Shown: one piece after another, positions 6,907 through 13,607 of the stretch | Numbering within the stretch: position 1 is the stretch's first letter | How the letters are laid out: each line of letters begins with the position of its first letter | Assembly: GCA_041306005.1 (NCBI GenBank) | Contig: JBFYKJ010000074.1 | Span: 1-26,899, forward strand | Origin: JBFYKJ01 sp041306005 | GTDB taxonomy: Archaea > Altiarchaeota > Altiarchaeia > JAFGQM01 | DNA: 26,899 nucleotides | Reading direction: 5' to 3' | Position numbers and translations under genes: made by a program | The notes under the pieces: generated by a model | Databases searched by the model: none | What the model saw: the letters and a program-made list of their open reading frames with translations, nothing else | What the model was told of the DNA's origin: nothing

Positions 6907-8103
6907 ATGGCGCTGAAATCGATAAGGCCCGGCGTGTCATACGCCGGCGCGCAGGACTGGGACAGGAGGCTCTTTGACGAGCTCATCCCCCTGCCGGACG
7001 GGACCAGCTACAACTCATACATCGTCAAAGGCGGGGAAAAGACTGCGCTGATTGATACCGTCGACCCGACAAAAGAGGCTGAACTGCTTTCAAACTTGAA
7101 TGAAGCCGCAGCCGCCGGCATCAAGACCATCGACTATGTCATCGCCAACCACGCCGAGCAGGACCACTCCGGTTCCATACCTGCCGTGTTGAAACTGCAC
7201 CCGGAAGCAAAGGTAGTCTGCACCCCCAAGTGCAAGGAGTTCCTTATCGACCTCCTCGGCATCGGGGCCGAAAAATTCATCACGGTGGCCGATGGGGAGG
7301 AGCTGCCACTCGGCGGAAAGACCCTTAAGTTCATCCACACCCCATGGGTCCACTGGCCGGAAACGATGCTCACGCACCTGAAGGAAGACCGAATACTTTT
7401 CAGCTGCGACCTGTTCGGGTCCCACCTAGCCGGGAGCGAACTCTTTGTGAAAGACGAATGCAAGGTGCACGAGTCGGCAAAGAGGTACTACGCCGAGATA
7501 ATGATGCCCTTCAGGAAAATCATACGGGGGCATTTGGAGAAGATAAGGCCGCTCGATTTTGACATAGTAGCCCCGAGCCACGGCCCCATATATGACAACC
7601 CGGGAGTTATACGTGAAGCCTATAGGGGGTGGACATCTGACGAGGTGAAGGACGAGGTCGTGCTCGCCTACGTCTCGATGCACGGCAGCACGAAGGCCAT
7701 GGCGGGGCATCTTGAGGAAGAGCTCGAAAGCAGGGGGATAACTGTTGCGATGTTCAACCTGGCAAAGACCGACATCGGCGAGCTCGCGATGGCGCTTGTG
7801 GACGCCGGAACCATAGTCCTCGGGACACCTACGGTACTCGCAGGCCCGCACCCGGCGGCGCTTTACGCCGCATCCCTCGCAAGCGCGCTTCGGCCGAAAG
7901 CCCGCTTTGCCGCGGTCTTCGGCTCTTATGGGTGGGGCGGGCAGGCGGCGGAAAAGATAACCGGCGCGCTAAGCGGCCTTGGGGTAGAAGCTCTGGAGCC
8001 TGTGATGGCAAAGGGTTACCCAAAGAAGGCCGACTTGGATAAGCTCGACCGCCTGGCTGCCGAGATAGAAAGAAGGCACGGGGATATTAAGGCCAAAAAG
8101 TAA
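6907..8103 (+). CDS. fprA: Flavodiiron protein (FprA-type O2/NO reductase)
   Basis: A cytosolic enzyme that reduces O2 to water (or NO to N2O) with electrons from rubredoxin or F420H2. The 398-residue protein has an N-terminal metallo-beta-lactamase-like diiron domain with NHAEQDHSG (His82, Glu84, Asp86, His87), HTPWVHWPETM (His149 region), SCDLFGSH (Asp168) and SHGPI (His225), so all ligands are present. The C-terminal flavodoxin domain has the FMN phosphate loop VSMHGSTKAMA (about 253-263). I chose the ATG at 6907, which has an AGAGGA site 6 nt upstream; the open frame upstream to 6721 merely overlaps the rubredoxin gene out of frame. Confidence 0.96.
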   Translation: MALKSIRPGVSYAGAQDWDRRLFDELIPLPDGTSYNSYIVKGGEKTALIDTVDPTKEAELLSNLNEAAAAGIKTIDYVIANHAEQDHSGSIPAVLKLHPEAKVVCTPKCKEFLIDLLGIGAEKFITVADGEELPLGGKTLKFIHTPWVHWPETMLTHLKEDRILFSCDLFGSHLAGSELFVKDECKVHESAKRYYAEIMMPFRKIIRGHLEKIRPLDFDIVAPSHGPIYDNPGVIREAYRGWTSDEVKDEVVLAYVSMHGSTKAMAGHLEEELESRGITVAMFNLAKTDIGELAMALVDAGTIVLGTPTVLAGPHPAALYAASLASALRPKARFAAVFGSYGWGGQAAEKITGALSGLGVEALEPVMAKGYPKKADLDKLDRLAAEIERRHGDIKAKK

Positions 8104-8130
8104 TCCAGAGGGCATTTATCAAAGCACAAA

Positions 8131-8274
8131 ATGGCTAAGAAATACTGGCGCTGCAACATCTGCAACGATATACATTACGGCATGTCCGGGCCCGAGACAT
8201 GCCCGACCTGCAAAGCGAAGAACGCGTATGTGGAGATAGAGAAGGCGGAGGCAAAGAAGGTCATGGGGCTCTAA
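8131..8274 (+). CDS. Rubredoxin-like two-CxxC mini protein
   Basis: A 47-residue protein with WRCNICN (Cys8, Cys11) and ETCPTCK (Cys24, Cys27) and a Lys/Glu-rich tail. The shortened loop between the two CxxC pairs is like the C-terminal rubredoxin-like domain of rubrerythrins, here free-standing. It should bind one iron or zinc. It starts 27 nt after the fprA stop, so it is probably co-transcribed. It may be an extra electron carrier for the ferritin-like or flavodiiron protein; that role is inference. Confidence 0.85.
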   Translation: MAKKYWRCNICNDIHYGMSGPETCPTCKAKNAYVEIEKAEAKKVMGL

Positions 8275-8310
8275 GCAGCTTCATGCGGCCCGACTCCCGA
8301 CGAACGCGAA

Positions 8311-8577
8311 ATGGAAAAGAAACAGCTGATTAGGGTATGGGAAGCCTTTGCAGAGAATAACGATTTCAAGCTCAACCCTGACAAAGCCCACGTCGACATG
8401 GTCGCCGAAGGCGTGCTGGGGAACGAGAAGGAAACCGGTCTTAAACTCTGCCCCTGCAGGCTTAGGGACGGTACCTTCAAAACGGACTTGGGCCTGCTCT
8501 GCCCGTGCAACTTCAAGGCCCAGGAGGTCTGGCGGACGCAAAACAGGTGCTGGTGCGGGCTGTTTGTGAAGAGGTAG
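8311..8577 (+). CDS. Ferredoxin:thioredoxin reductase catalytic-chain-like protein
   Basis: An 88-residue protein with the three Cys-pair motifs of FTR catalytic subunits: CPC (47/49), CPC (64/66) and CWC (80/82). In known FTRs these hold a [4Fe-4S] cluster next to a redox disulfide that passes electrons from ferredoxin to thioredoxin. Here the last spacing (13 residues between Cys66 and Cys80) is longer than the eight typical of plant and cyanobacterial FTR. There is no FTR variable chain nearby, as usual outside phototrophs. It starts 36 nt after the mini rubredoxin and likely supplies reduced thiols during oxidative stress. Confidence 0.85.
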   Translation: MEKKQLIRVWEAFAENNDFKLNPDKAHVDMVAEGVLGNEKETGLKLCPCRLRDGTFKTDLGLLCPCNFKAQEVWRTQNRCWCGLFVKR

Positions 8578-8666
8578 CCCAAAACAACGACCTTAAGGGT
8601 ATCTTTTTAAGCCGTGCCCGGTTGATATACTGCCTAAACAAACATAGGTAAAAACAAAGGTGCAAA

Positions 8667-9110
8667 ATGACCGTAAAGGAAGACATAATCAAGCTGCTGA
8701 ACCACGCGCTGGACCTGGAGCACGGTGCTTACATACAATACCTCAGCCACGCCGAGATACCGGATGGGCCAACCTGCGAGCCGATAATAGAGAGGCTCAA
8801 GGAGATAGCCAGCGATGAGATGAAACATGCCGAGACTTTCAGGAACCTGATAGGCGGCATACTGTTCGGCGTCCCCTCGATGGGCGTTGCCAAGACATAC
8901 AAGGCAAAGACGGTCAAGGAAATACTCGAGGTCAACCTGAAGGGCGAGAAAGAGGCGGTAGACACCTATGCCGCGATCCTCAAGAAACTGAACGCGAACA
9001 GGGACGAACTGCCATACGAATACATGAAGCTCGAGCACGACGTGCGCCACATCCTCATGGAGGAGCAAGAGCACATATCGGAGCTGAAGGTGCTCTTGGC
9101 GAAGACATAA
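8667..9110 (+). CDS. Ferritin-like (bacterioferritin/Dps-related) diiron protein
   Basis: A 147-residue four-helix protein. The diiron ligands are visible: Glu18 (LEHGAY), Glu51 and His54 (DEMKHAE), Glu94 (GEKEAVDTY) and Glu133/His136 (EEQEHISEL). This fits a ferritin, bacterioferritin or rubrerythrin-like core that oxidises and stores iron, or reduces peroxide if given electrons. No heme-binding Met is obvious, and it has no rubredoxin domain of its own, although a free-standing one is encoded two genes upstream. AGGTG a few bases before the ATG may serve as a ribosome binding site. Confidence 0.88.
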   Translation: MTVKEDIIKLLNHALDLEHGAYIQYLSHAEIPDGPTCEPIIERLKEIASDEMKHAETFRNLIGGILFGVPSMGVAKTYKAKTVKEILEVNLKGEKEAVDTYAAILKKLNANRDELPYEYMKLEHDVRHILMEEQEHISELKVLLAKT

Positions 9111-9119
9111 TCTTCGCCC

Positions 9120-9134
9120 CTTTTCTTTTATTTT
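9120..9134 (+). promoter_or_regulatory. T-rich tract: ferritin gene end and desulfoferrodoxin TATA
   Basis: CTTTTATTTT (9125-9134), in a T-rich run starting 10 nt after the ferritin-like stop, is about 31 nt before the ATG at 9161. It could both end the upstream transcript (archaeal oligo-T termination) and act as TATA box for the next gene. Confidence 0.4.
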
Positions 9135-9160
9135 CGCTGTCAGTATCGTTTATCCCCAAA

Positions 9161-9538
9161 ATGACCGAACGTCTCCGGATATACAAGTGCAACGTTTGCG
9201 GGAACATGGTTGAGGTAGTCCGCGCGGGTGTGGGGACACTTGTCTGCTGCGGCCAGCCGATGGAAGCCCTAAAGGCCAACACCGTCGACGCGTCTAAGGA
9301 GAAGCATGTGCCGGTTATTGAAAAAACAAAGACGGGTGTAAAGGTCAAGGTCGGCTCAGTCCCGCACCCGATGGAGAAGGAACACTACATCGAGTGGATA
9401 GAGATAGTAGCTGATGGGCGGTCCTACCGCAAGTTCCTCAAGCCGGGCGACGCGCCGGAAGCAGAATTCTGCGTCGATGCGAAGAAACTGACCGCGCGCG
9501 AGCAATGCAACCTGCACGGCCTCTGGGCGACGAAGTGA
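9161..9538 (+). CDS. dfx: Desulfoferrodoxin (2Fe superoxide reductase)
   Basis: It reduces superoxide to H2O2 without releasing O2, using electrons from rubredoxin. The 125-residue protein has both domains: the desulforedoxin-like centre I with Cys10, Cys13, Cys29 and Cys30, and the catalytic centre II with Glu47-Lys48-His49, His69, His75, Cys116 and His119. These fall at the same numbers as in the Desulfovibrio enzyme, so the protein is complete. It is the last gene of the plus-strand O2/ROS block and converges on the molybdoprotein gene. Confidence 0.97.
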   Translation: MTERLRIYKCNVCGNMVEVVRAGVGTLVCCGQPMEALKANTVDASKEKHVPVIEKTKTGVKVKVGSVPHPMEKEHYIEWIEIVADGRSYRKFLKPGDAPEAEFCVDAKKLTAREQCNLHGLWATK

Positions 9539-9567
9539 AGGGGCTTTCTTAGCTGCTTTGAAAGAGT

Positions 9568-9579
9568 GCGGCTTGCCGC
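9568..9579 (-). terminator. Short hairpin after the molybdoprotein gene
   Basis: GCGGC and GCCGC arms with a 2-nt loop lie 7 nt beyond the stop of the minus-strand gene. On the minus strand ACTCTTTC follows. Weak, but correctly placed between convergent genes. Confidence 0.3.
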
Positions 9580-9586
9580 GATAGCC

Positions 9587-10258
9587 TTAATATCCGCCGG
9601 GCAGATCGCCGGAATTGCTATACCCCCGGCTCTCCCAGTAACCCTTGTAGTCCGGGTCGCTTGACAGCTCTATCTCCGTCACCCACTTTATCCACTTGTA
9701 GCCCCACTTGTCCTCGGCTACGAGCTGGAGCGGGAAGCCTCGCTCTGGCGGCAGGGCGACGCCATTCATCTTGTAGGCAACGATTATGCCCCTGTTCCGT
9801 ATGTAATCCAGCGGCAGTGAAGTGGTGTAGCCGTCATATGCATGGAAGATCACGGTGTTTGCCTCGGGCTTGACGCCCGCCTCGTCCAGCAGGTCCGCGA
9901 CCCTAAAGCCTTCCCAAAGTATCGTGGCTTCCCAGCCCTCGACGCAAAAGAGGGTCACAACCTTAGAGTACTTGTCGTGTGCCAGGACCTCGTCATAGGT
10001 ATGCTCCTGCGGGCTGTCTACAAGTCCGGTTATCTTTAGCCGGTAGGTTTCCTCGGATACCTGTTGGGGGCCCCTTATCGAGTTCTCGCGAAAGTCCGAT
10101 ATTGCCGATAGCATTTCGCCGTCGTAGCCCCTGACCTCGACCGGCCCCATAGGCACGGCACTGCGCTTCACGGTATCTGCGGGGAATAGCACCAGCACCG
10201 CAAGCGCTGCGAGGGCGGCTATGGAAGATATCGCAAGGATCCTGCGTTCAGTTGGCAT
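9587..10258 (-). CDS. Membrane-anchored molybdopterin oxidoreductase (sulfite oxidase/MsrP fold)
   Basis: The 223-residue protein has a twin-arginine-like start (ERRILA, Arg5-Arg6) and a hydrophobic helix (about 8-25), then a catalytic domain of the sulfite-oxidase molybdopterin fold. The likely Mo-ligand is Cys105 in LFCVEGWEA. LPPERGFPLQLVAEDKWGYKWIKWV (169-193) is characteristic of the family. There is no heme domain and no dimerisation domain, as in MsrP (YedY). By family it could reduce methionine sulfoxide or another S- or N-oxide outside the membrane. A small two-helix protein encoded 30 nt upstream is the likely electron-delivery partner. The substrate is unknown. Confidence 0.88.
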   Translation of the reverse strand: MPTERRILAISSIAALAALAVLVLFPADTVKRSAVPMGPVEVRGYDGEMLSAISDFRENSIRGPQQVSEETYRLKITGLVDSPQEHTYDEVLAHDKYSKVVTLFCVEGWEATILWEGFRVADLLDEAGVKPEANTVIFHAYDGYTTSLPLDYIRNRGIIVAYKMNGVALPPERGFPLQLVAEDKWGYKWIKWVTEIELSSDPDYKGYWESRGYSNSGDLPGGY

Positions 10259-10288
10259 TTGGGTTATGGGTGCCTCGGCTGGAGCAAA

Positions 10289-10528
10289 TCATACGCCGAA
10301 TCCGAATAAGGAAACGGCAAGCGCGAGGTGCACTATTGTCGAGATTATCAACACGGGCCAGAGGTAGCAGTGCATCCCGTAAAACCTGTGGAACCTCCTG
10401 CTGCGGGTCACGCGCTCAATGGCCTTTGGCACCATGATGCACCTGCAGGAAAGCAGGATCATCAAGAGTAAGATAAGGTTCAGGACACCAGTCAGCATGA
10501 GGACGCGCATCGCAAGGCCATAGTCCAT
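10289..10528 (-). CDS. Two-helix membrane protein, possible b-heme partner of the molybdoprotein
   Basis: A 79-residue protein with helices near 6-27 and 55-76. His47, His53 and His67 occur around the second helix (RFHRFYGMHCYLW ... STIVHLAL). His53 and His67 are 14 apart on one helix, the spacing used in b-type cytochromes that hold two hemes across a bundle, so a homodimer could bind two hemes. A CRC motif ends helix 1. It is the first gene of a pair with the molybdoprotein (30-nt gap) and has its own TATA box. Heme binding is inferred, not shown. Confidence 0.7.
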   Translation of the reverse strand: MDYGLAMRVLMLTGVLNLILLLMILLSCRCIMVPKAIERVTRSRRFHRFYGMHCYLWPVLIISTIVHLALAVSLFGFGV

Positions 10529-10548
10529 GTGAGAATAAGGTCTTGCGC

Positions 10549-10556
10549 AATATAAA
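10549..10556 (-). promoter_or_regulatory. TATA box of the molybdoprotein pair
   Basis: Minus strand reads TTTATATT, centred about 25 nt before the ATG at 10528. This predicts a leaderless transcript. Confidence 0.55.
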
Positions 10557-10584
10557 GGTCTGTGTTATATGGCTGTTCGCAAAA

Positions 10585-10601
10585 GCCGGCATACTGCCGG
10601 C
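10585..10601. repeat. GCCGGC inverted repeat in a divergent intergenic region
   Basis: Two GCCGGC hexamers (10585-10590, 10596-10601), each self-complementary, are separated by ATACT and can form a hairpin or a symmetric site. They lie between the molybdoprotein pair and the phosphoribosyltransferase gene. ATTTTTAAT (10618-10625 region) is a TATA-like box just downstream. Confidence 0.45.
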
Positions 10602-10688
10602 AGGGCGCGCATATTGGATTTTTAATCCCAACGGATGAAGTTATTGCCAGCACCGGCCGCGCGGCACGCCCGGCGGGTGCAGTTTGCC

Positions 10689-11336
10689 ATGTTCAAAGAC
10701 CGCGAAGATGCCGGCAGGAAGCTCGCCAAGGCGCTTGGGAAGTATCGGGGCAGGGACGTCCTTGTCCTTGGAATCCCCCGAGGCGGCGCCATAACCGCTT
10801 ATTATGTCGCCGAAGACCTCAAGGCGCAGCTTGGCATCATAGTCTCAAGAAAGCTGCCCTACCCGTATAACCCGGAGGCCGGCTTTGGCGCCGTGGCGGA
10901 GGATGGGAGCGTCTTCATGTTCCCCTATGCCCGCAAAGAGCTAAACGCCGCGACCATCGATGCCATAATAGCCCAGCAGAAGATTGAAGCCAAGAAGAGG
11001 GTGAATACCCTGCGGGGCGGGCAGCCCCTGCCGGATATGAAGGGTAAAACCGTCATCGTAGTCGACGACGGGATAGCCATGGGCTCGACGATGATGGCCG
11101 CGATAAGGCTGTGCAAGGCGAAGGGCGCTGCAAAAGTCATTGCCGCGGCGCCCGTTGCCGGGCCGGATTCTGCGGAGCTTGTGAGGGGTGAGGCTGATGA
11201 GTTAGTGGTGCTTGAGACGCCCCCTTTCTTCCAGGCCGTAGCGCAGGTTTATGAGGACTGGCACGACGTGGGCTACGATGAAGTGATTGGTCTTATGAAG
11301 AAACGGAATGCCGGCAAACGGGTTCTAGCGCCGTGA
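10689..11336 (+). CDS. Predicted phosphoribosyltransferase (COG1926-type)
   Basis: A 215-residue PRTase-fold protein. FKDREDAGRKLA at the N terminus and GIPRGG (about 28-33) are typical of this subgroup; the PRPP loop is VIVVDDGIAMGSTM with its acidic pair. The ATG at 10689 places the family start correctly; an ATG at 10635 would add 18 residues unlike the family. The nucleobase substrate of this group is not established, and catalysis by some members is uncertain. It converges on the alcohol dehydrogenase gene, with only four bases between the stop codons. Confidence 0.82.
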   Translation: MFKDREDAGRKLAKALGKYRGRDVLVLGIPRGGAITAYYVAEDLKAQLGIIVSRKLPYPYNPEAGFGAVAEDGSVFMFPYARKELNAATIDAIIAQQKIEAKKRVNTLRGGQPLPDMKGKTVIVVDDGIAMGSTMMAAIRLCKAKGAAKVIAAAPVAGPDSAELVRGEADELVVLETPPFFQAVAQVYEDWHDVGYDEVIGLMKKRNAGKRVLAP

Positions 11337-11346
11337 GCGATCACGG
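11331..11346. terminator. Inverted repeat containing both stop codons of convergent genes
   Basis: CCGTGA (11331-11336), GCGA and TCACGG (11341-11346) form a perfect 6-bp hairpin. The TGA of the PRTase gene lies in one arm and the TGA of the alcohol dehydrogenase gene in the other. No T tract follows. Confidence 0.45.
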
Positions 11347-12354
11347 CTTGAGTACGACTTTTATCGACTCTTTTGCATCCGCCACCAGGTTGAAGCCCTC
11401 CTGCGCTTTCTCGAGAGGCATGATGTGGGTTATCATGTCCTTGACCTTGACCTTCCCGGAGGATATGAGCTGCACCGCCTCTTCCAAGTCGCGCGGCGCG
11501 GCGGCATAGGATGTGATCACGGATACTTCGTTCCTCCAAAAGTCATTTGCAGGTATCTCGACCGGGACGCCGGGCTTTGGGACCGCAAAGAACTCTACGA
11601 CCCCGCCGCGGTCAACCGACGCCATCGCCTGTTTCATGGCAGGCGTCGCGCCGGTGCAAAGAACAACAACATCGGCGAGCCTCCCGCCGTTAAGTTCTTT
11701 CAGCCTTGCGGGGACGTCGTCCATCGCGCTTATGGTCGCGTCTGCGCCGAATTCCATGGCCTTCCCCAGCCGCCATTCGCTGACGTCGGTCGCTATCACC
11801 CTTGCGCCCTTCGCCTTGGCGAGCTTCACGTGCAGGAGGCCCGCTATCCCGCTGCCTATCACTAGGGCTGTTCGGCCCTTGCCGACGCCTGCCAGCCTCT
11901 GCCCCCGGGCGACGCACGCTAAGGGCTCTATCAGCGTGGCTTCCTCATATGACATGCCGTCCGGGAGGATATATGTCCCCTTATCCACATTTATCTTCGG
12001 GGCGCGGACGTACTCAGAAAATCCGCCCGGATAGAAATTGGTCGTGTGGAGCGTCTCGCACGACGTATCATGCACGCTCTTGCAATAAGCGCATTCCCCG
12101 CACGGGACGTGGTGCGAGACAAAGACTCTCTGGCCTACTTTGTAGGGGCAGCCTGCCCCAACCTCGACTATGTCCCCCGCAGCCTCGTGCCCAAGGACGC
12201 GCGGCGCGCTCTTTATACGATACCACTCAAGGACGTCCGAGCCGCATATCCCGCTGGCCCTGACCTTGAAGATGAACTCGCCGGGGCCCGGATTGGGTTT
12301 TTGCATCTCCTCTATGCGGACGTCGTCGTTCCGGTAATACATCGCTACGCGCAT
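11341..12354 (-). CDS. Zinc-dependent alcohol dehydrogenase (MDR family)
   Basis: A 337-residue medium-chain NAD(P)-dependent dehydrogenase. Catalytic zinc ligands Cys37 (GICGSD), His56 and Glu57 (GHEAAG) and structural-zinc Cys85, Cys88, Cys91 and Cys99 are all present; the dinucleotide loop is GSGIAG (about 167-172). It resembles threonine and sorbitol dehydrogenase-type enzymes, but the substrate is open. It follows a class I aldolase gene on the same strand (73-nt gap), so it may reduce an aldehyde or oxidise an alcohol made or used by that aldolase, or by the class II aldolase nearby. Confidence 0.88.
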   Translation of the reverse strand: MRVAMYYRNDDVRIEEMQKPNPGPGEFIFKVRASGICGSDVLEWYRIKSAPRVLGHEAAGDIVEVGAGCPYKVGQRVFVSHHVPCGECAYCKSVHDTSCETLHTTNFYPGGFSEYVRAPKINVDKGTYILPDGMSYEEATLIEPLACVARGQRLAGVGKGRTALVIGSGIAGLLHVKLAKAKGARVIATDVSEWRLGKAMEFGADATISAMDDVPARLKELNGGRLADVVVLCTGATPAMKQAMASVDRGGVVEFFAVPKPGVPVEIPANDFWRNEVSVITSYAAAPRDLEEAVQLISSGKVKVKDMITHIMPLEKAQEGFNLVADAKESIKVVLKP

Positions 12355-12359
12355 CTTAT

Positions 12360-12409
12360 CGGTCTTCGGTCTTGGAGAGAGGGAGCTTGGAGTTGTCTTC
12401 GGTCTTGGG
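12360..12409. repeat. Short direct repeats GTCTTCGGTCTTGG
   Basis: The 14-mer GTCTTCGGTCTTGG occurs at 12362-12375 and 12395-12408, in the gap between the aldolase and alcohol dehydrogenase genes. The 10-mer CGGTCTTGGG at 12400-12409 recurs after the SAH hydrolase gene at 25004-25013. Confidence 0.6.
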
Positions 12410-12427
12410 GGATTAACGGGGCAACGC

Positions 12428-13270
12428 TCATAGCTTCCCCGCGTCCTGCTGCTCCTGCCCCTTCACCTTCTTTGCCGGCCCGCGGCCCGGGACCTTCAGC
12501 TTGTTGAAGAGGTCCATGGCCTCCTTGGGCGTCATCTTCTTGTGTATCAGCCCGCGGACGGCCTGCACCATGGCGATGGGGTCTTCCGACTGGAAGATGT
12601 TGCGCCCCATATCCACGCCGACAGCGCCGGCTTCCATCGCGTTGTATGCCATATTCAGCGCCTCAAGCTCCGGGGTCTTCTTCCCGCCTGCCATCACTAT
12701 CGGCACCGGGCAGCTGTCCACGACTTTGCCAAAGTCCTCGCAGTAGTAGGTCTTTACTATGTGCGCGCCGTGCTCGGCCGCCATCCTGCAGGCAAGTGAG
12801 AGATACTTCGCGTCCTTTGCCATGTCCTTGCCGACTGCCGTCACCGCCATCGCCACAAGGCCGTACCTCTCGCAGTCGTCCACCCACTTGGAGAAGTCGA
12901 GTATGGTGTCCCGCTCCCAGGGCATGCCGACGGTGATGGAGTATCCGATCCCGACTGCATTCAGGCGTATCACGTCCTCGACCGAGATTGTCACGCCCTC
13001 ATGGAGGAGCTCCGGGCCTATTATGCTCGTGCCGCCGGATGCCCTCAACATTATCGGGACATCTTCCTCCGGGTCGACGCACGCCCTTAGCATCCCTCTC
13101 GTCAGGAAAAGCGTGTCGCAGTAGGGTATGAGCGGCTTGACACACTTTTTGAAATCCTCAAGGCCTGTCGTCGGCCCGAGGAAATACCCGTGGTCGACGG
13201 CCAGCATCAGCGCCCTTCCGGTCTTCGGCTTTATCACCTTGGAAATCCTGTTCTTCATTCCCCAGTCCAT
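12428..13270 (-). CDS. Class I aldolase of the DhnA/LsrF family
   Basis: A 280-residue TIM-barrel protein. MLAVDHGYFLGPTTGLE (22-38), TRGML, and HIVKTYYCEDF with the Schiff-base Lys173 place it with LsrF-like and DhnA-type (archaeal fructose-bisphosphate) aldolases. Phosphate binding near the C terminus (VMAGGKK, about 193-199, and GVDMGRNIFQ) is intact. The N terminus MDWGMKNRISK resembles the LsrF-like subgroup more than classical archaeal FBP aldolase, so the substrate may be another phosphorylated ketose. It precedes the alcohol dehydrogenase gene. The last 20 residues are Lys/Gln-rich and probably disordered. Confidence 0.85.
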   Translation of the reverse strand: MDWGMKNRISKVIKPKTGRALMLAVDHGYFLGPTTGLEDFKKCVKPLIPYCDTLFLTRGMLRACVDPEEDVPIMLRASGGTSIIGPELLHEGVTISVEDVIRLNAVGIGYSITVGMPWERDTILDFSKWVDDCERYGLVAMAVTAVGKDMAKDAKYLSLACRMAAEHGAHIVKTYYCEDFGKVVDSCPVPIVMAGGKKTPELEALNMAYNAMEAGAVGVDMGRNIFQSEDPIAMVQAVRGLIHKKMTPKEAMDLFNKLKVPGRGPAKKVKGQEQQDAGKL

Positions 13271-13319
13271 TTTGAATCGAGTTTTATGCTGAGTCCCTGG
13301 TTTTCGATGTTTTGTTATG

Positions 13320-13526
13320 CTATTTCGGCCTTACAATCAGATAGCCCTTCCCCATCAGCCAATGATGGAAATCATAGGTCGTCTTTATGCAGTCGGTCTT
13401 GCAGATGCCCCTTATGCGCTCGTAGTCGGCGGAGCCCTCCTTATGGCGGTCAAGCTCGCTTTGTACGGGGCACTTGACATCCCTGCAGTATTCCCTTCGC
13501 TTATAGTCCGTGTAACCGTCAATCAT
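13320..13526 (-). CDS. Small Cys/His protein of unknown function
   Basis: A 68-residue soluble protein with CRDVKC (Cys14, Cys19), CKTDC (Cys42, Cys46) and DFHHWLMGKGYLIVRP at the end. Four cysteines in two pairs plus the adjacent His54-His55 suggest a zinc or [4Fe-4S] site. It lies 49 nt upstream of the class I aldolase gene on the same strand and has a TATA-like ATTAAT about 20-24 nt before its ATG. I do not recognise a named family. Confidence 0.7.
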   Translation of the reverse strand: MIDGYTDYKRREYCRDVKCPVQSELDRHKEGSADYERIRGICKTDCIKTTYDFHHWLMGKGYLIVRPK

Positions 13527-13564
13527 CTTAGAAAGAGCGGATTAATTGAAAAAGGAGTCTTAAA

Positions 13565-13607
13565 AACTATCCGGGCTTCGGGAAACTATCCGGGCTTCGG
13601 GAAACTA
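13565..13607. repeat. 19-bp tandem repeat at the 3' end of the class II aldolase gene
   Basis: Two identical units, 13565-13583 and 13584-13602 (containing CTATCCGGGCTTCGGG), are followed by AACTA of a third. The aldolase stop codon (13605-13607) lies in this partial copy, so the full copies are downstream of the gene. Confidence 0.8.
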
